Shown: positions 17,817-28,017, counted from the first letter of the stretch. The stretch: DNA of 52,228 nt from Runella sp. (GCF_027484545.1 NZ_JAIXST010000338.1:1-52228); one strand, 5' to 3'. Notes: generated by a model from the letters alone, not told the origin. Translations and numbers: made by a program.

Positions 17817-19529
17817 TTAGATATTCCCTTTCTTCTTCTCTTTTACGGCAAAGTCAGCAGCACGTGCCGTTAGCGCCATGTACGTCAGCGATGGGTTCAC
17901 GCAGGATGAGGAAACCATAAAAGCACCGTCTGTTACGAATACGTTTTTACAGGCATGAACTTGGTTGTTACCGTTCAAAACCGACGTTTTAGGGTCACGA
18001 CCCATCCGGGCGGTTCCCATTTCGTGAATCGCCATACCTAACCAAGAACCGCGATCGTTGGCTTTTACGTTCTTCACACCTGCTTTTTCGAGCATTTCAA
18101 CGGCGTCATTGGCCATATCAACGCGCATTTTCTTCTCGTTTTCTCTCAACTCAGCATCAAATACGACCAATGGCATTCCCCATTTGTCTTTGTCTTTGGG
18201 GTCGAGATACATTTTATTGTCGTGGTGTGGCAAGGTTTCGCCAAAACCGCCCAAGCCCATGGACCATGGCCCCGGTTTAGTGAGTTCATCCTTAAAGTCT
18301 GCCCCGAAACTTAATTCGGCCACGTTGCGCTGCCAGCTGGCACGGCTTCCGCCACCTTGGTAACCAAATCCGCGCAGATAATCGCGTTTATCACTGCCGA
18401 TGTTGCGGTAACGAGGCACATAGATACCGTTGGCACGACGACCGAAATAGTATTTATCATCGTCACCTTCCCATGTTCCGCTTGCTCCTATGCGGAAGTG
18501 GTGATCCATTAGGTTATGTCCTAACTCACCACTGTCATTTCCAAAACCGTTAGGGAAGCGATTGGAAGTTGAATTAAGCAATACAGCCGTTGAACCCAAT
18601 GCCGAACCGCACACAAAGATTAATCCTGCATTGTATATTTTTTCTTCCATGGTCACGGCATCAATGATGCGTACGCCCGTGGCCTTCTTTTTGTTTTCGT
18701 CATAAATCAAATTGGTTACTACTGATTCAGGACGCAATGTCAACAAGCCCGTTTTTACTGCCGGTGGCAATGTACACGACTGCGTACTGAAATAGGCACC
18801 AAACGGGCAACCCAAAGCACATTTGTTACGGTATTGACAGGCAGCACGACCGTTATTGATTTGAACCTGAGTAGGTTTCGACAAGTTGGCCACCCGCCCA
18901 ATCGTCATCGTACGACCCGGAAATTCTTTCTCAATACGTTTACGTACTTCTTTTTCCACGCAATACATGTCCATTGGCGGCAAAAATTCGCTGTCTGGCA
19001 ATTGGGGCAAACCCAATTTTTCGCCCGAGATACCTGCAATTTTTTCTACGTAGCTGTACCAAGGCGCAATGTCTTTGTAACGAATCGGCCAGTCAACAGC
19101 AATTCCGTCTTTAAGGTTGGCTTCAAAATCAATGTCACTCAACCGATACGACTGACGACCCCACATGATGGATTTCCCTCCGACAATATTGGGACGAAAC
19201 CAGTCAAAACGTTTTACTTCTTTGTACAATGAATCCGAATCATTCATCCAATATTTTTCCGACATCTCATTGTAGGGATAGTCACGGCTCAATTTTGGAT
19301 GGGATTCTTTTTGGTCCGTGGTCAACCGACCGTTGTAATTGGATTGCCAAGGATCTTTCATGGCGTTTTCGTAGCCCGTTACGTGCTCCAACTTGTGCCC
19401 TTTTTCAAGCATCAATACACGCAATCCTTTTTCTGTCAATTCTTTAGCTGCCCAGCCACCGCTAACTCCTGAGCCAATGACGATGGCATCGTAAGTCATT
19501 TCTTTTTGTGCATCTATATTAAGGTACAT
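17817..19529 (-). CDS. GMC-family FAD oxidoreductase
   Basis: This 570-residue flavoenzyme probably oxidises a sugar or alcohol. Features are an N-terminal dinucleotide-binding motif (IVIGSGVSGGWAAKEL), a GGKSIMWGRQS substrate/FAD loop, cysteines in ACQYRNKCALGCPFGAY, and a GMC C-terminal domain with HEMGTARMG and VNPSLTYMALT supplying the active-site His/Asn region. Start ATG 19529 is used; M11 (MTYDAIV) is an alternative. It is followed upstream on the same strand by a gluconate-dehydrogenase-subunit-3 protein, a standard pairing. No partner cytochrome c gene is adjacent. Confidence 0.93.
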   Translation of the reverse strand: MYLNIDAQKEMTYDAIVIGSGVSGGWAAKELTEKGLRVLMLEKGHKLEHVTGYENAMKDPWQSNYNGRLTTDQKESHPKLSRDYPYNEMSEKYWMNDSDSLYKEVKRFDWFRPNIVGGKSIMWGRQSYRLSDIDFEANLKDGIAVDWPIRYKDIAPWYSYVEKIAGISGEKLGLPQLPDSEFLPPMDMYCVEKEVRKRIEKEFPGRTMTIGRVANLSKPTQVQINNGRAACQYRNKCALGCPFGAYFSTQSCTLPPAVKTGLLTLRPESVVTNLIYDENKKKATGVRIIDAVTMEEKIYNAGLIFVCGSALGSTAVLLNSTSNRFPNGFGNDSGELGHNLMDHHFRIGASGTWEGDDDKYYFGRRANGIYVPRYRNIGSDKRDYLRGFGYQGGGSRASWQRNVAELSFGADFKDELTKPGPWSMGLGGFGETLPHHDNKMYLDPKDKDKWGMPLVVFDAELRENEKKMRVDMANDAVEMLEKAGVKNVKANDRGSWLGMAIHEMGTARMGRDPKTSVLNGNNQVHACKNVFVTDGAFMVSSSCVNPSLTYMALTARAADFAVKEKKKGNI

Positions 19530-19582
19530 TTCTTTTGCTGATTGTAAGGTAAAAAATAATTACTCCCCATTGGGGCAGGGGG

Positions 19583-20113
19583 CTAAAGTGCCCACGCTTT
19601 TTGTCCTGGCTTCAATGGAACACAGCCTTCAAAACGGCCTGGAATAGGCAGGTATTCCAACGCCTTGGTGGCTCCGATTTCGGAAGTAAAATAGCCGGTT
19701 ACCGTCAATTCTTTCATCCGAAGAAAGAAAGGCTTATTGCTCGCAGTCAGGGCTTTTACAGCGTCATTTTTTTGTTTGGCATCCAATTCCACAAAACTTT
19801 TACCGAAAGAAGAACGACTATCTGTGTTGAGTTGAGTGAGGCCCGAATAGAATTTTTCCTGATCGTCTTTGGGATAACAATCGCGCATAACGCGGACGAT
19901 AAACTTCTCAACCCCAGCGGCTTTTGCTCCGGGAGTGGAAGTAGTTGGAATGATGACGTCGGCTAAATCAGCCAACAACGCCTCCTGTTCGGCAGTAACG
20001 GGTACGCTTTCTCCAAAGTTAAGTATTTGGCCATTCACTCCTGCCATGGCAGGAACTGAAATCATGCCCCCCAAGAGGAGCGCAACGTGCTGGATAGCAT
20101 CTCTACGGTTCAT
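19583..20113 (-). CDS. Gluconate 2-dehydrogenase subunit 3 family protein
   Basis: This 176-residue protein begins MNRRDAIQHVALLLGG, a Tat-like twin-arginine signal. The mature part has the small-subunit pattern (LADLADVIIPTTSTPGAKAAGVEKF and FFLRMKELTVTGYFTS). In known enzymes this subunit escorts the FAD-binding GMC subunit to the periplasm. The GMC gene lies 53 bp downstream on the same strand, so the two very likely form one operon and one complex. The substrate cannot be read from sequence. Confidence 0.92.
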   Translation of the reverse strand: MNRRDAIQHVALLLGGMISVPAMAGVNGQILNFGESVPVTAEQEALLADLADVIIPTTSTPGAKAAGVEKFIVRVMRDCYPKDDQEKFYSGLTQLNTDSRSSFGKSFVELDAKQKNDAVKALTASNKPFFLRMKELTVTGYFTSEIGATKALEYLPIPGRFEGCVPLKPGQKAWAL

Positions 20114-20374
20114 GTTGTGTTACGGGTGGTTAAAGCTATATAAAGTACTGTCGTCAAAATTCTTACTAATTCCTCTGCTAAAAAAGTACACAGAGATAAT
20201 AATGGTTACTGACCGATTTAAAAAGCATGGACAAATTGGGTTTGAATCGATTGGCAGAAAACATGATAAACTGGAAGTAACTGCTTTAAATTCACGTAAC
20301 TATAAACGTAGAAACAAGGAAAATGTTTGAAAATTTAAGGTTAGGCCGCTCTTACAATCCGTAACAGTTATACC

Positions 20375-21697
20375 TTACCGTGCCACTTCAATCTTATACT
20401 TCTTCCCTTTCATTTTCTCATCCCTGATTTTCCCCAGCAATGACTTAATTTTTGAACGTTTGACGGCGGCAAAAGAGATAAAATCCTTGACTTCGATCAA
20501 CCCTAAGTCTCCTTTTTCAAGTTCGCCTTTTTGAGAAAAGAAGCCCACAATATCCACTTTATTGATCTTGTTTTTCTTGCCACCGCTGATATAAATTGTT
20601 ACAAATTCGGGTGGGTTGGGTAAGGGGTTATTTTTCGGAAGTTCGATAACTTCCAACGATTCTTCCAAGTAGCCGGGTCGAGGTTCGTCCTGATGAACAA
20701 TCAAATAGGAAGTACCAGAAGCGTGCATTCGGGCAGTACGGCCATTTCTGTGCACAAATTCGTGCTCATGCAAAGGTAAATGATAATGAATGACGTGTTT
20801 CATTTCGGGAATATCCAAGCCACGTGCTGCCAAATCGGTCGTAATCAAGTAATTGACACTGCCGTTCCTAAACTGAATCAACGCTTTTTCGCGGTCGTCC
20901 TGATTCATACCGCCGTGGTAAAACGTGGCAAAAATACCTTCGTGATTCAAGAAATCGCTGGTACGTTCGGCGGCCTCGCGGTGATTACAAAAAATCAAAG
21001 CGGATTCCGAATTCAGTGAGCAAATCAAGTCAAACAGCGTATACACTTTATCCTTTTCTTCTGAAATCACCACCTTCATTTCTAAGGCGGTTTTTTCTTC
21101 GTTTTCAGGAATAAAATTTAAAATTTTGGGAGAAGTCATCCCTACAAACCCAGGAATTTCAATGCCTGAAGTAGCCGAGACCAACACTCTTTTGGTAAGA
21201 TTACTTAAACCCCCGATGATAAAAGACATTTGCTCCTGAAAGCCCATTTCCAGCGATTTGTCAAACTCATCCAAAATCAACGTTTGGATACCGTCTAAAG
21301 CAAACGAATTTCGGGAAATATGATCGGCAATTCGACCGGGTGTACCTATCAATACCGCAGGCGGGTGGCTCAAATTATGAATTTCGGTTCCCATGGCGTG
21401 TCCGCCGTAGCACACATTTACTTTAAAACCCGTTCCCATTTTTTTCCAAACCTGTTCGATTTGAATGGCCAATTCGCGCGAAGGGGTCAAAATCAAACAC
21501 TGCACCGACGTTTTCCCGGGTTGAAGCAATTGCAAAACAGGCAAAAGAAACGCCAAGGTCTTGCCGGACCCCGTTGGTGCCAATAAAAGCAAATTAGTGT
21601 CGTGCGAAATGGCTTTCTGAGCCGCTTCCTGCATCGGATTCAGGGCCTCGATGCCCAGGTTTGAAAGAATTTGTGAAGGTTGTTGATTATTTTCCAT
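20375..21697 (-). CDS. DEAD-box-type RNA helicase with DbpA-like C-terminal domain
   Basis: This 440-residue ATP-dependent RNA helicase has motif I APTGSGKT (40-47), Ia (PSRELAIQ), Ib (TPGR), motif III (SATSG), helicase C-terminal motifs (FYHGGMNQDDREKAL, TDLAARGLDIP, HRNGRTARM), and a C-terminal 75-residue basic domain (ISGGKKNKINKVDIVGFF) like the RNA-binding domain of DbpA. Motif II is DEFD (about 142-145) rather than DEAD, keeping the DE pair needed for catalysis. A role in ribosome assembly or RNA remodelling is the family expectation. It is transcribed alone. Confidence 0.94.
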   Translation of the reverse strand: MENNQQPSQILSNLGIEALNPMQEAAQKAISHDTNLLLLAPTGSGKTLAFLLPVLQLLQPGKTSVQCLILTPSRELAIQIEQVWKKMGTGFKVNVCYGGHAMGTEIHNLSHPPAVLIGTPGRIADHISRNSFALDGIQTLILDEFDKSLEMGFQEQMSFIIGGLSNLTKRVLVSATSGIEIPGFVGMTSPKILNFIPENEEKTALEMKVVISEEKDKVYTLFDLICSLNSESALIFCNHREAAERTSDFLNHEGIFATFYHGGMNQDDREKALIQFRNGSVNYLITTDLAARGLDIPEMKHVIHYHLPLHEHEFVHRNGRTARMHASGTSYLIVHQDEPRPGYLEESLEVIELPKNNPLPNPPEFVTIYISGGKKNKINKVDIVGFFSQKGELEKGDLGLIEVKDFISFAAVKRSKIKSLLGKIRDEKMKGKKYKIEVAR

Positions 21698-21775
21698 TCG
21701 GTAAAGGTACGCCCTTACCTTGGGATTTGAAATTTGAATGTTTGCTGTGGGCGATAGGAAGGTTGCAAGTACTGA

Positions 21776-22615
21776 TTACGTCTCCACCTTCCCAAAAGCC
21801 CGTTCCGGAGACTGGCTTTCTTTCAAAAAGAAGGCATTGGGTGTCAGATTGGTAAATTCTTTAAAGTCTCGCACCAAGTGTTGATAATCATAATAACCCA
21901 AATCAATGGCAACGCTCAACCAATCTTTGTCAGGTTGAGCATTTTTGATTTTCATCGCATTTTCAAAACGCGCAATACGAGTGTATAACTTTGGACTTAC
22001 GCCCTCGCGTTCAACAAATTGGCGATAAAATTGCCGCTGACACAAACAGGCCTGATCGGCTAACCAATCCAATGAAACCGAAGAAGGATTTCGCAGAATT
22101 AACCGACTTACTTTGTCAATGGGGCGTTCTTCTTTTTTGGATTTTCGGATTAAATAAAGGAGAAAGTTTTCTACGACATCAATCATCTCCGTATAATGAC
22201 GGGTGTAGCTCAGGCGCTCGTTAACCAACTTGATTTCGTTAGAAAATACATCTTCCGCATCCACAAATCGGTTAGTCAACTCGTGCGCAGGAATGCCGGT
22301 TAGGCGAAACAAGGCACCCGGTTGAAATTGCACCTGAAAAACCATAAAATCACGCCCCACGTGACGGTTAGTAGCAATCGAATGTTGTCCATATAAACGC
22401 GAGCGTGCACTTTCTATCAATTTTCCATCAAACCCGTATTCTACCTTTTCGGAATCTTTTGGAAAAAACGACAGGCAGTTTTCGGCACGTGGCCAATAGG
22501 ATTTAACAGGCAACACCTTCATGGAAGTCGGAAACTCACAACCGACAATCTGCAATAACCTCACGTATTCGCGCAAGGCCGGGCCGGGAAGTCGATAATC
22601 ATAAATGGCTACCAT
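21776..22615 (-). CDS. AraC-family transcriptional regulator (first of three paralogs)
   Basis: This 279-residue regulator has an N-terminal sensing region of the DUF6597 kind (YDYRLPGPALREYVRLLQ, GALFRLTGIPAHELTNRF) and a C-terminal double helix-turn-helix at about 180-265 (SLDWLADQACLCQRQFYRQF, DWLSVAIDLGYYDYQHLVRDF). It is clearly related to the proteins at 26560 and 29220. It lies 18 bp downstream of a cupin gene on the same strand, so it may form an operon with it and control it. Confidence 0.93.
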   Translation of the reverse strand: MVAIYDYRLPGPALREYVRLLQIVGCEFPTSMKVLPVKSYWPRAENCLSFFPKDSEKVEYGFDGKLIESARSRLYGQHSIATNRHVGRDFMVFQVQFQPGALFRLTGIPAHELTNRFVDAEDVFSNEIKLVNERLSYTRHYTEMIDVVENFLLYLIRKSKKEERPIDKVSRLILRNPSSVSLDWLADQACLCQRQFYRQFVEREGVSPKLYTRIARFENAMKIKNAQPDKDWLSVAIDLGYYDYQHLVRDFKEFTNLTPNAFFLKESQSPERAFGKVET

Positions 22616-22633
22616 TGTTCGAGCAGTTTAAGT

Positions 22634-23176
22634 TTATTTTAAGGATAATCCCGGGCCTAAAACTGTCATACCGTGCACTTCGTGAATTTTTTCGGCTTGT
22701 TCTTTGGTCGGAGGCCCTTTTAATTCGTTCATTTTCAGGAAAAACTCTTCCATTTTGCCGGCAGGCTGTACGTAATAAATGATTTTACTTTTTTCCGAAA
22801 GCTGTATCCAGGTATGAGGTACTTTTCGAGGGGCGAAAACCGTATCTCCTGCCTTCACGGTAAATTTTTCATCGCCTACCTGAAACAAAAAATCTCCTTC
22901 AATGATAGAAAAAATCTCATCCTGATCGTGGTGTACGTGCAAAGACGGCCCTACTTTCTCGTTGCCAATATACTCAAAAACAGCCAATTGACCATTCGTA
23001 TCTTTACCCGAAATTTTAACATCATTCGGATTGACACCTTTATAGGGCGTATGAATGCCAAAGCGGGCATCACCGGCTTTGACGACAAAAGGTTTTGAGT
23101 TTAACATTGACAAAGATGGAAACTTAGTCAATGGCAGCATTAACGGAGCTGCAAATAAGAAGCTTCTGCGTTGCAT
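22634..23176 (-). CDS. Exported cupin-domain protein
   Basis: This 180-residue protein has a Tat-like start MQRRSFLFAAPLMLPL; ATG 23176 is preferred over an upstream TTG at 23200. A single cupin barrel occupies about residues 40-150, with metal-ligand type residues in GPSLHVHHDQDEIFSIIEGD (His/His/Glu) and HTWIQLSEKS. Single-domain cupins are mostly metal-dependent oxygenases or isomerases, but the substrate is not readable. Co-oriented with the AraC regulator just downstream. Confidence 0.88.
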   Translation of the reverse strand: MQRRSFLFAAPLMLPLTKFPSLSMLNSKPFVVKAGDARFGIHTPYKGVNPNDVKISGKDTNGQLAVFEYIGNEKVGPSLHVHHDQDEIFSIIEGDFLFQVGDEKFTVKAGDTVFAPRKVPHTWIQLSEKSKIIYYVQPAGKMEEFFLKMNELKGPPTKEQAEKIHEVHGMTVLGPGLSLK

Positions 23177-23346
23177 GATTTTGGGTTGTTTGTTCGACAA
23201 AATTCCAAAATCAAACGCAGGCCTTGGTGGGAAAAAATGGACATTTTTTGACGCTTCTGCCTGATTTATACTAACATTGGTAAATTATTAACGATTGATG
23301 CTTTTTTACTTACCACTATCCCTTATTCTGCTTTTAAAAACTGCCC

Positions 23347-25701
23347 ATGAATGTATTCAAAATAGTTTTCCTACTCAGTTTTGTATGTATTGCTTTCACT
23401 TCTGCCGGGCAAATAACCTTTTTCGTCTCTCCTACCGGCAATGATAGCAACATCGGCACTCTGCAAAAGCCTTTCAAAACGATAGCCCAAGCACTCGTTC
23501 GGGCCAAACAGGCCAAAGAAAAAAACGTAAAAATACAATTGAGAGATGGGACGTATTATGAAAGCAAAACCCTTGTATTAAATGCGAAAGAGGGTTTATT
23601 TTCTTCTTTGGAAATCACCAACTACCAAAACGAAAATGCAATCATTGACGGAGGCCAAAAGTTAAACCTCTCGTGGAAGCCTTTTGAAAAAGGTATTTAT
23701 CAGGCAGTTGTCCCACCAACTATTTCCTTTGAACAGCTATTCATCAACGGTCAACTACAGCACTTAGCGCGTTATCCCAACTACGACGCCAACGCCCGCG
23801 TATTTCACGGCACAGCCGCTGATGTCATTTCGCCTGAAAGAGTCAAAACGTGGAAAAATCCTACAGGCGGTTACGTACATGCACTCCATTCGGGGGAATG
23901 GGGCGGCTTTCATTATTTGATTACGGGGAAAGATGAAAAAGGAGAGTTGAAATTGGAAGGCGGTTGGCAAAACAATCGCCCTGCTCCCATGCACAAACAG
24001 CATCGTTTTGTAGAAAATATTTTCGAAGAATTGGACGTTCCCGGGGAATGGTATTTTGACAAATCAAGCCGAACTCTTTACTTTTTTCCGCCTACCAACC
24101 TCCATCTTCCAACGGCTTTGGTGGAAGTTTCTACGCTTAAAAATGTCATTGAATTGCACGGAACGCCCGAACAACCTTTGCGCAATGTTCATCTAAAAAA
24201 TCTTCATTTTGTCCATACTGAGCGCAGTTTTATGGACACCAAAGAACCCTTGGTTCGCAGTGATTGGACGTTTTACCGAGGCGGAGCCGTGCTTTTTGAC
24301 GGTACCGAAAACTGCAAAATCACCGATTGTGAATTCTCAAATTTAGGAGGAAATGCCATTGTGTTAAGCAATTACAATAAAAATGATACCATCAGCGGTT
24401 GCTACATTCACCACATTGGGGCGAGTGCGGTAGCGTTTGTGGGAGATTCCAAAGCAGTACGCTCTCCTTCTTTTCGCTATGAACTTTCGATTCTTTACGA
24501 AAAACTGGACAAAACGCCGGGACCGCAAACCAACAATTTCCCGCAGGAATGCACGGTATCGGATAACCTAATCCACGACGTGGGGCAAATGGAAAAACAG
24601 GCTACGGGGGTACAAATTGAACTGTCGGCTTCGATTTTGGTGAGTCATAACAGCATTTACAACACGCCGAGGGCGGGTATCAACATCGGCGACGGGGCTT
24701 GGGGAGGACATATCTTAGAGTTCAACGACGTATTTAACACTGTTTTGGAAACGGGCGACCACGGCGCGTTCAACTCCTGGGGGCGCGACCGATTTTGGTA
24801 CGCCAATCGTCACTACATGGACAGCCTCGTCGCTGTGCATCCTGAGTTAATATTGTTAGATGCTCAAAAACAGACCATTATCCGTAACAACCGCTTTCGT
24901 TGCGACCACGGCTGGGACATTGATTTGGACGACGGCTCCTCCAATTACCACATCTACAACAACGTTTGCCTCAACGGCGGCCTCAAACTTCGCGAAGGTT
25001 TTTACCGAAAAGTAGAGAATAACATCATGGTCAATAATTCCTTTCACCCGCACGTTTGGTTTAAAAACAGCGGGGACGAATTCAGGAATAACATTGTCAT
25101 GAAAAAATATTACCCGATACAAATCAAAGAGTGGGGTCCTGCCATTGACCAAAATCTGTTCCCGGATTCTTCCGCTTTGACATTGGCCCGCAAAAACAAT
25201 ACGGATGAAAATAGCGTCATCGGTAATCCTTTGTTTGTCAATACTTCAACAGGTGATTACACTGTAGCTTCCACTTCCCCTGCTTTTATAATCGGTTTCA
25301 AAAACTTTCCGATGAATGAGTTTGGCGTACAAAAGCCAGCTTTGAAAAAGTTGGCTTTGCATCCTCCAATTCCAACCCTACTCAACGCCCAATCCCTTTC
25401 CGGAAAAACCTCAACGGTCTCCTTTTTAGACGGAACCCTCAAAAACGTGGAGGGATTGGGCGATCGTTCAGCTTACGGATTGCCCGATGAAACGGGAATT
25501 ATTGTTCTCTCTACGGGTAATGGATTACTGAAAAAGTCAAGCTTACAGGAAAAAGATGTCATTCGAACGGCTGACAGAAAGGCAGTCAAAAACATAAACG
25601 AATTGCTGGATATTTATCAGGAAATCAACTGGCATGGCAAAATAGACCTTGAAGTTCTTCGCAATCAGCAGCTTATGAAGTTGGTGTTACTTCTAAAATA
25701 A
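23347..25701 (+). CDS. Exported right-handed beta-helix protein with PDZ-like C-terminus
   Basis: This 784-residue protein has a signal peptide (MNVFKIVFLLSFVCIAFTSAG). The sequence FFVSPTGNDSNIGTLQKPFKTI opens a pectate-lyase-like beta helix of about 600 residues (turns such as ENCKITDCEFSNLGGNAIVL and ECTVSDNLIHDVGQM). The last 70 residues (ETGIIVLSTGNGLLKKSSLQEKDVI, then a GKIDLEVLR strand) look like a PDZ fold. Such proteins are often polysaccharide lyases or glycosidases. No catalytic residues can be named with confidence. It is a single gene, convergent with the membrane protein at 25812. Confidence 0.88.
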   Translation: MNVFKIVFLLSFVCIAFTSAGQITFFVSPTGNDSNIGTLQKPFKTIAQALVRAKQAKEKNVKIQLRDGTYYESKTLVLNAKEGLFSSLEITNYQNENAIIDGGQKLNLSWKPFEKGIYQAVVPPTISFEQLFINGQLQHLARYPNYDANARVFHGTAADVISPERVKTWKNPTGGYVHALHSGEWGGFHYLITGKDEKGELKLEGGWQNNRPAPMHKQHRFVENIFEELDVPGEWYFDKSSRTLYFFPPTNLHLPTALVEVSTLKNVIELHGTPEQPLRNVHLKNLHFVHTERSFMDTKEPLVRSDWTFYRGGAVLFDGTENCKITDCEFSNLGGNAIVLSNYNKNDTISGCYIHHIGASAVAFVGDSKAVRSPSFRYELSILYEKLDKTPGPQTNNFPQECTVSDNLIHDVGQMEKQATGVQIELSASILVSHNSIYNTPRAGINIGDGAWGGHILEFNDVFNTVLETGDHGAFNSWGRDRFWYANRHYMDSLVAVHPELILLDAQKQTIIRNNRFRCDHGWDIDLDDGSSNYHIYNNVCLNGGLKLREGFYRKVENNIMVNNSFHPHVWFKNSGDEFRNNIVMKKYYPIQIKEWGPAIDQNLFPDSSALTLARKNNTDENSVIGNPLFVNTSTGDYTVASTSPAFIIGFKNFPMNEFGVQKPALKKLALHPPIPTLLNAQSLSGKTSTVSFLDGTLKNVEGLGDRSAYGLPDETGIIVLSTGNGLLKKSSLQEKDVIRTADRKAVKNINELLDIYQEINWHGKIDLEVLRNQQLMKLVLLLK

Positions 25702-25811
25702 GGACATTTTCTTAAAAAAATATCCAAAAAAAGCTTTTCGGTCTTCTTAGGCCTTATTGGCGTTCTCACCGCAAGGCAACTTTTTGGTGAAGTTGTTAAA
25801 AATCGTTGAAA

Positions 25812-26513
25812 TTACCCTTTCCCAAAGAAAAAATGCCAAATGCTGTCTAACAACGCTTGATTCCCAAAAAATAAATACGCAACGCTGCCCAAATGAGTGA
25901 CGTAATACCCAAGGCTGATAAGGTAAGGTGTATAGATTTTTCGAGTACGCCATTCGAGGAGAAGGAATAGGGCAAACAAGGCAAAAATGGTTTCTAAGGC
26001 CGGGCCCTGAATACGGGCAAACGCCGGGCCAACGAAACCTATAATCGTCATGACCATAAATCGAGCGTGGTAAGCGGGCTTTTTGCGATAATAAATTGCT
26101 AAACCATACATGACCACAAACACAATAGGGTCAAGCAGATTGGAGGCAAAAACCGGGAGGCTTTTTTCTCTGAGTTGTTCCTGACGAACAATCAATACAA
26201 AGGACAGTATCATCAGGGCCACCAATCCGTACGAAATTTTGCCCAACAGGCGGTGCCAATTGAGTTGTTTTTTAAGAATCAAAATCGGCTGCACAATGAG
26301 CATCAGCAACCATGCCATGATCATTAAAGCATGAAAGTGAGTAACCCACGTAATGGTAATCGGCACATTACCGATTGGGCTAACAACGCCCTCAAAGTCG
26401 GGGAATTCACCGAAATAGCTTTGGTAAAAGCAATAAATAACCAATACCGTAAAAATGCAAAGTAATAAGGCAGAAAGCGGTAGGTTTTTTCCATAAGGCC
26501 ATTTTTTCTTCAA
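25812..26513 (-). CDS. Polytopic membrane protein of unknown function
   Basis: This 233-residue protein has about six or seven hydrophobic segments. Conserved-looking histidines lie at or near membrane boundaries (VTHFHALMIMAW, NWHRLLGKISY, KPAYHARFMVM), which could bind haem or metal. I do not recognise the family with confidence. It lies 46 bp downstream of an AraC regulator on the same strand and is its likely operon partner. Confidence 0.75.
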   Translation of the reverse strand: MKKKWPYGKNLPLSALLLCIFTVLVIYCFYQSYFGEFPDFEGVVSPIGNVPITITWVTHFHALMIMAWLLMLIVQPILILKKQLNWHRLLGKISYGLVALMILSFVLIVRQEQLREKSLPVFASNLLDPIVFVVMYGLAIYYRKKPAYHARFMVMTIIGFVGPAFARIQGPALETIFALFALFLLLEWRTRKIYTPYLISLGYYVTHLGSVAYLFFGNQALLDSIWHFFFGKG

Positions 26514-26559
26514 AAATCTTGCCTTTTAGGAGGATATTGGTGGTAAAAAAACGACCAAT

Positions 26560-27405
26560 TTATCGAGTAGGGATGTGGTCGGTGACGATTCCCAATACAC
26601 GCTCGGGTGAATTTTTCTCCGCCTGCATCATTACATTGGGCGTGACGCCTGCAAACTGTTTGAAATCTTTGACCAAATGTTGGTAATCGTTATACCCTGT
26701 TTGAAGCGCAATACTTAGCCAATCAAGCGATGGATTGATTTGTTTGAGCGAAAATGCCTTGTCAAAACGACTGATACGCGCCAAAAATTTAGGACTGACA
26801 CCCATTCTTTCCATAAATTGCCTTTCCAATTGCCGTGGACTCCAACAAGCTTGGCTCGCCAGCCAGTCCAATGAAAAACGGGTTGGATTTTCGACCAACA
26901 ACTGCCCTATTGTACTCACCGGATTGGTGACTATTTTACTTTTTTGGACTTTCTTCCAAAGGTACGCTTCGGCAATGTTGATAATCTGTTGGTAGGCCCC
27001 TGCATTAGCCATCTGTTCATTGACAGTCTTAATTTCGTTGCCGATCACGCTTTGCGCATCTACATATTGATCCGTAATCAACGCCAACGGAACGCCGAAA
27101 ATCCGATACATTGCCCCCGGATGAAATACCACTTTGAGCATCATATAATCGTTAGTAATGTGTAGATTCAGTCGCGATACTTGCTGCCCCGATAAGTAGC
27201 AGGCAGTACGGTTAACTATCTCGTCCGTATGCTGATTCACACTCGTGAGTGTAGTTCGGGGATTAAAGGTCAGGCATTGTTCCGGGCATGGCGGGTAGGG
27301 TTTCATAAACGAAGCCTCACTCTGCCCCACTTTAAAATGCAGCAATAGGTATCTTTTGACAAACGGTTTTAAGTAAGGCGAAGGTAAGATATGTTCAAAA
27401 ACCAT
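26560..27405 (-). CDS. AraC-family transcriptional regulator (second paralog)
   Basis: This 281-residue regulator has an N-terminal sensor region (ILPSPYLKPFVKRYLLLHF, PGAMYRIFGVPLALITDQYVDA) and a C-terminal AraC domain (SLDWLASQACWSPRQLERQF, DWLSIALQTGYNDYQHLVKDF). It matches the regulators at 21776 and 29220 across the whole length. It is followed closely by the polytopic membrane protein at 25812, so local control of that gene is plausible. Confidence 0.93.
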   Translation of the reverse strand: MVFEHILPSPYLKPFVKRYLLLHFKVGQSEASFMKPYPPCPEQCLTFNPRTTLTSVNQHTDEIVNRTACYLSGQQVSRLNLHITNDYMMLKVVFHPGAMYRIFGVPLALITDQYVDAQSVIGNEIKTVNEQMANAGAYQQIINIAEAYLWKKVQKSKIVTNPVSTIGQLLVENPTRFSLDWLASQACWSPRQLERQFMERMGVSPKFLARISRFDKAFSLKQINPSLDWLSIALQTGYNDYQHLVKDFKQFAGVTPNVMMQAEKNSPERVLGIVTDHIPTR

Positions 27406-27480
27406 AGCATCAAATAACGACTGATGATTTTAAAAGTACAGCCTAAAATGCTATTTATCAATCATTTGAAAAACAATTGA

Positions 27481-28017
27481 TTAAACGGTAATTTTTGAAA
27501 TTGACTTTGGAACAAAGGCTGCCAAAGTTACCAACACAAAACCCAAAATAGAAAACCACTCCCTGCTCTGAAAATTCTTGATTACTTGCGGGTGCATTTC
27601 ATTGACTTTTGCCACTTGCTCGGCGGTAAGGTGCTGAAAATCTAAGGTTTCGATGTAGCGATTGATGGGGATCTGTTGATTGCCAGTCAGGAGTACATCG
27701 GCTATAAATAGTCCCAACGCACCTAAAATTAACCAAAATGACGGTGTTCGCCATTTTTTGATAAACAACAAAATGGTCAACACATAGCCCCACAAGATAA
27801 TGGGGCCGAATACTCCCATGCGCACTCGCATAAATCCGTCGGTAATTTGCCAAGATTTGGCCCAATCTACCGAATTCATCAAATCGCCTTTGGCATTGAT
27901 AATCCCAAAAACCAACGGGTTTATCATGCCCGAAAAATGTAACCCTGCGTAAATGCCCGAAATAAGAATGAGCAAATACAGCGCAACGAGGCGGATGGAG
28001 TTGATAAGTAGTATCAT
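27481..28017 (-). CDS. Four-TM membrane protein, DUF1772/anthrone-oxygenase-like
   Basis: This 178-residue protein has four hydrophobic segments (about 8-27, 72-88, 94-112 and 155-171) and the central motif QQIPINRYIETLD, which recalls the PxN motif of DUF1772-type proteins. Its ATG overlaps the stop of the 204-residue gene upstream (ATGA), so translation is coupled. It has a broken paralog at 28636. Substrate and activity are unknown. Confidence 0.78.
   Translation of the reverse strand: MILLINSIRLVALYLLILISGIYAGLHFSGMINPLVFGIINAKGDLMNSVDWAKSWQITDGFMRVRMGVFGPIILWGYVLTILLFIKKWRTPSFWLILGALGLFIADVLLTGNQQIPINRYIETLDFQHLTAEQVAKVNEMHPQVIKNFQSREWFSILGFVLVTLAAFVPKSISKITV

Noticed and set aside
20202-20330. 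42-residue open frame after the subunit-3 gene
   Set aside because: No ribosome site, motif or neighbour supports it; it is continuous with a frame antisense to the subunit-3 gene.
21265-21280. DEFD in motif II of the helicase as a loss of function
   Set aside because: The acidic DE pair needed for ATP hydrolysis is kept and the other motifs are intact.
23198-23200. TTG 23200 as the cupin start
   Set aside because: ATG 23176 begins directly with a twin-arginine signal; the extra eight residues are not signal-like.
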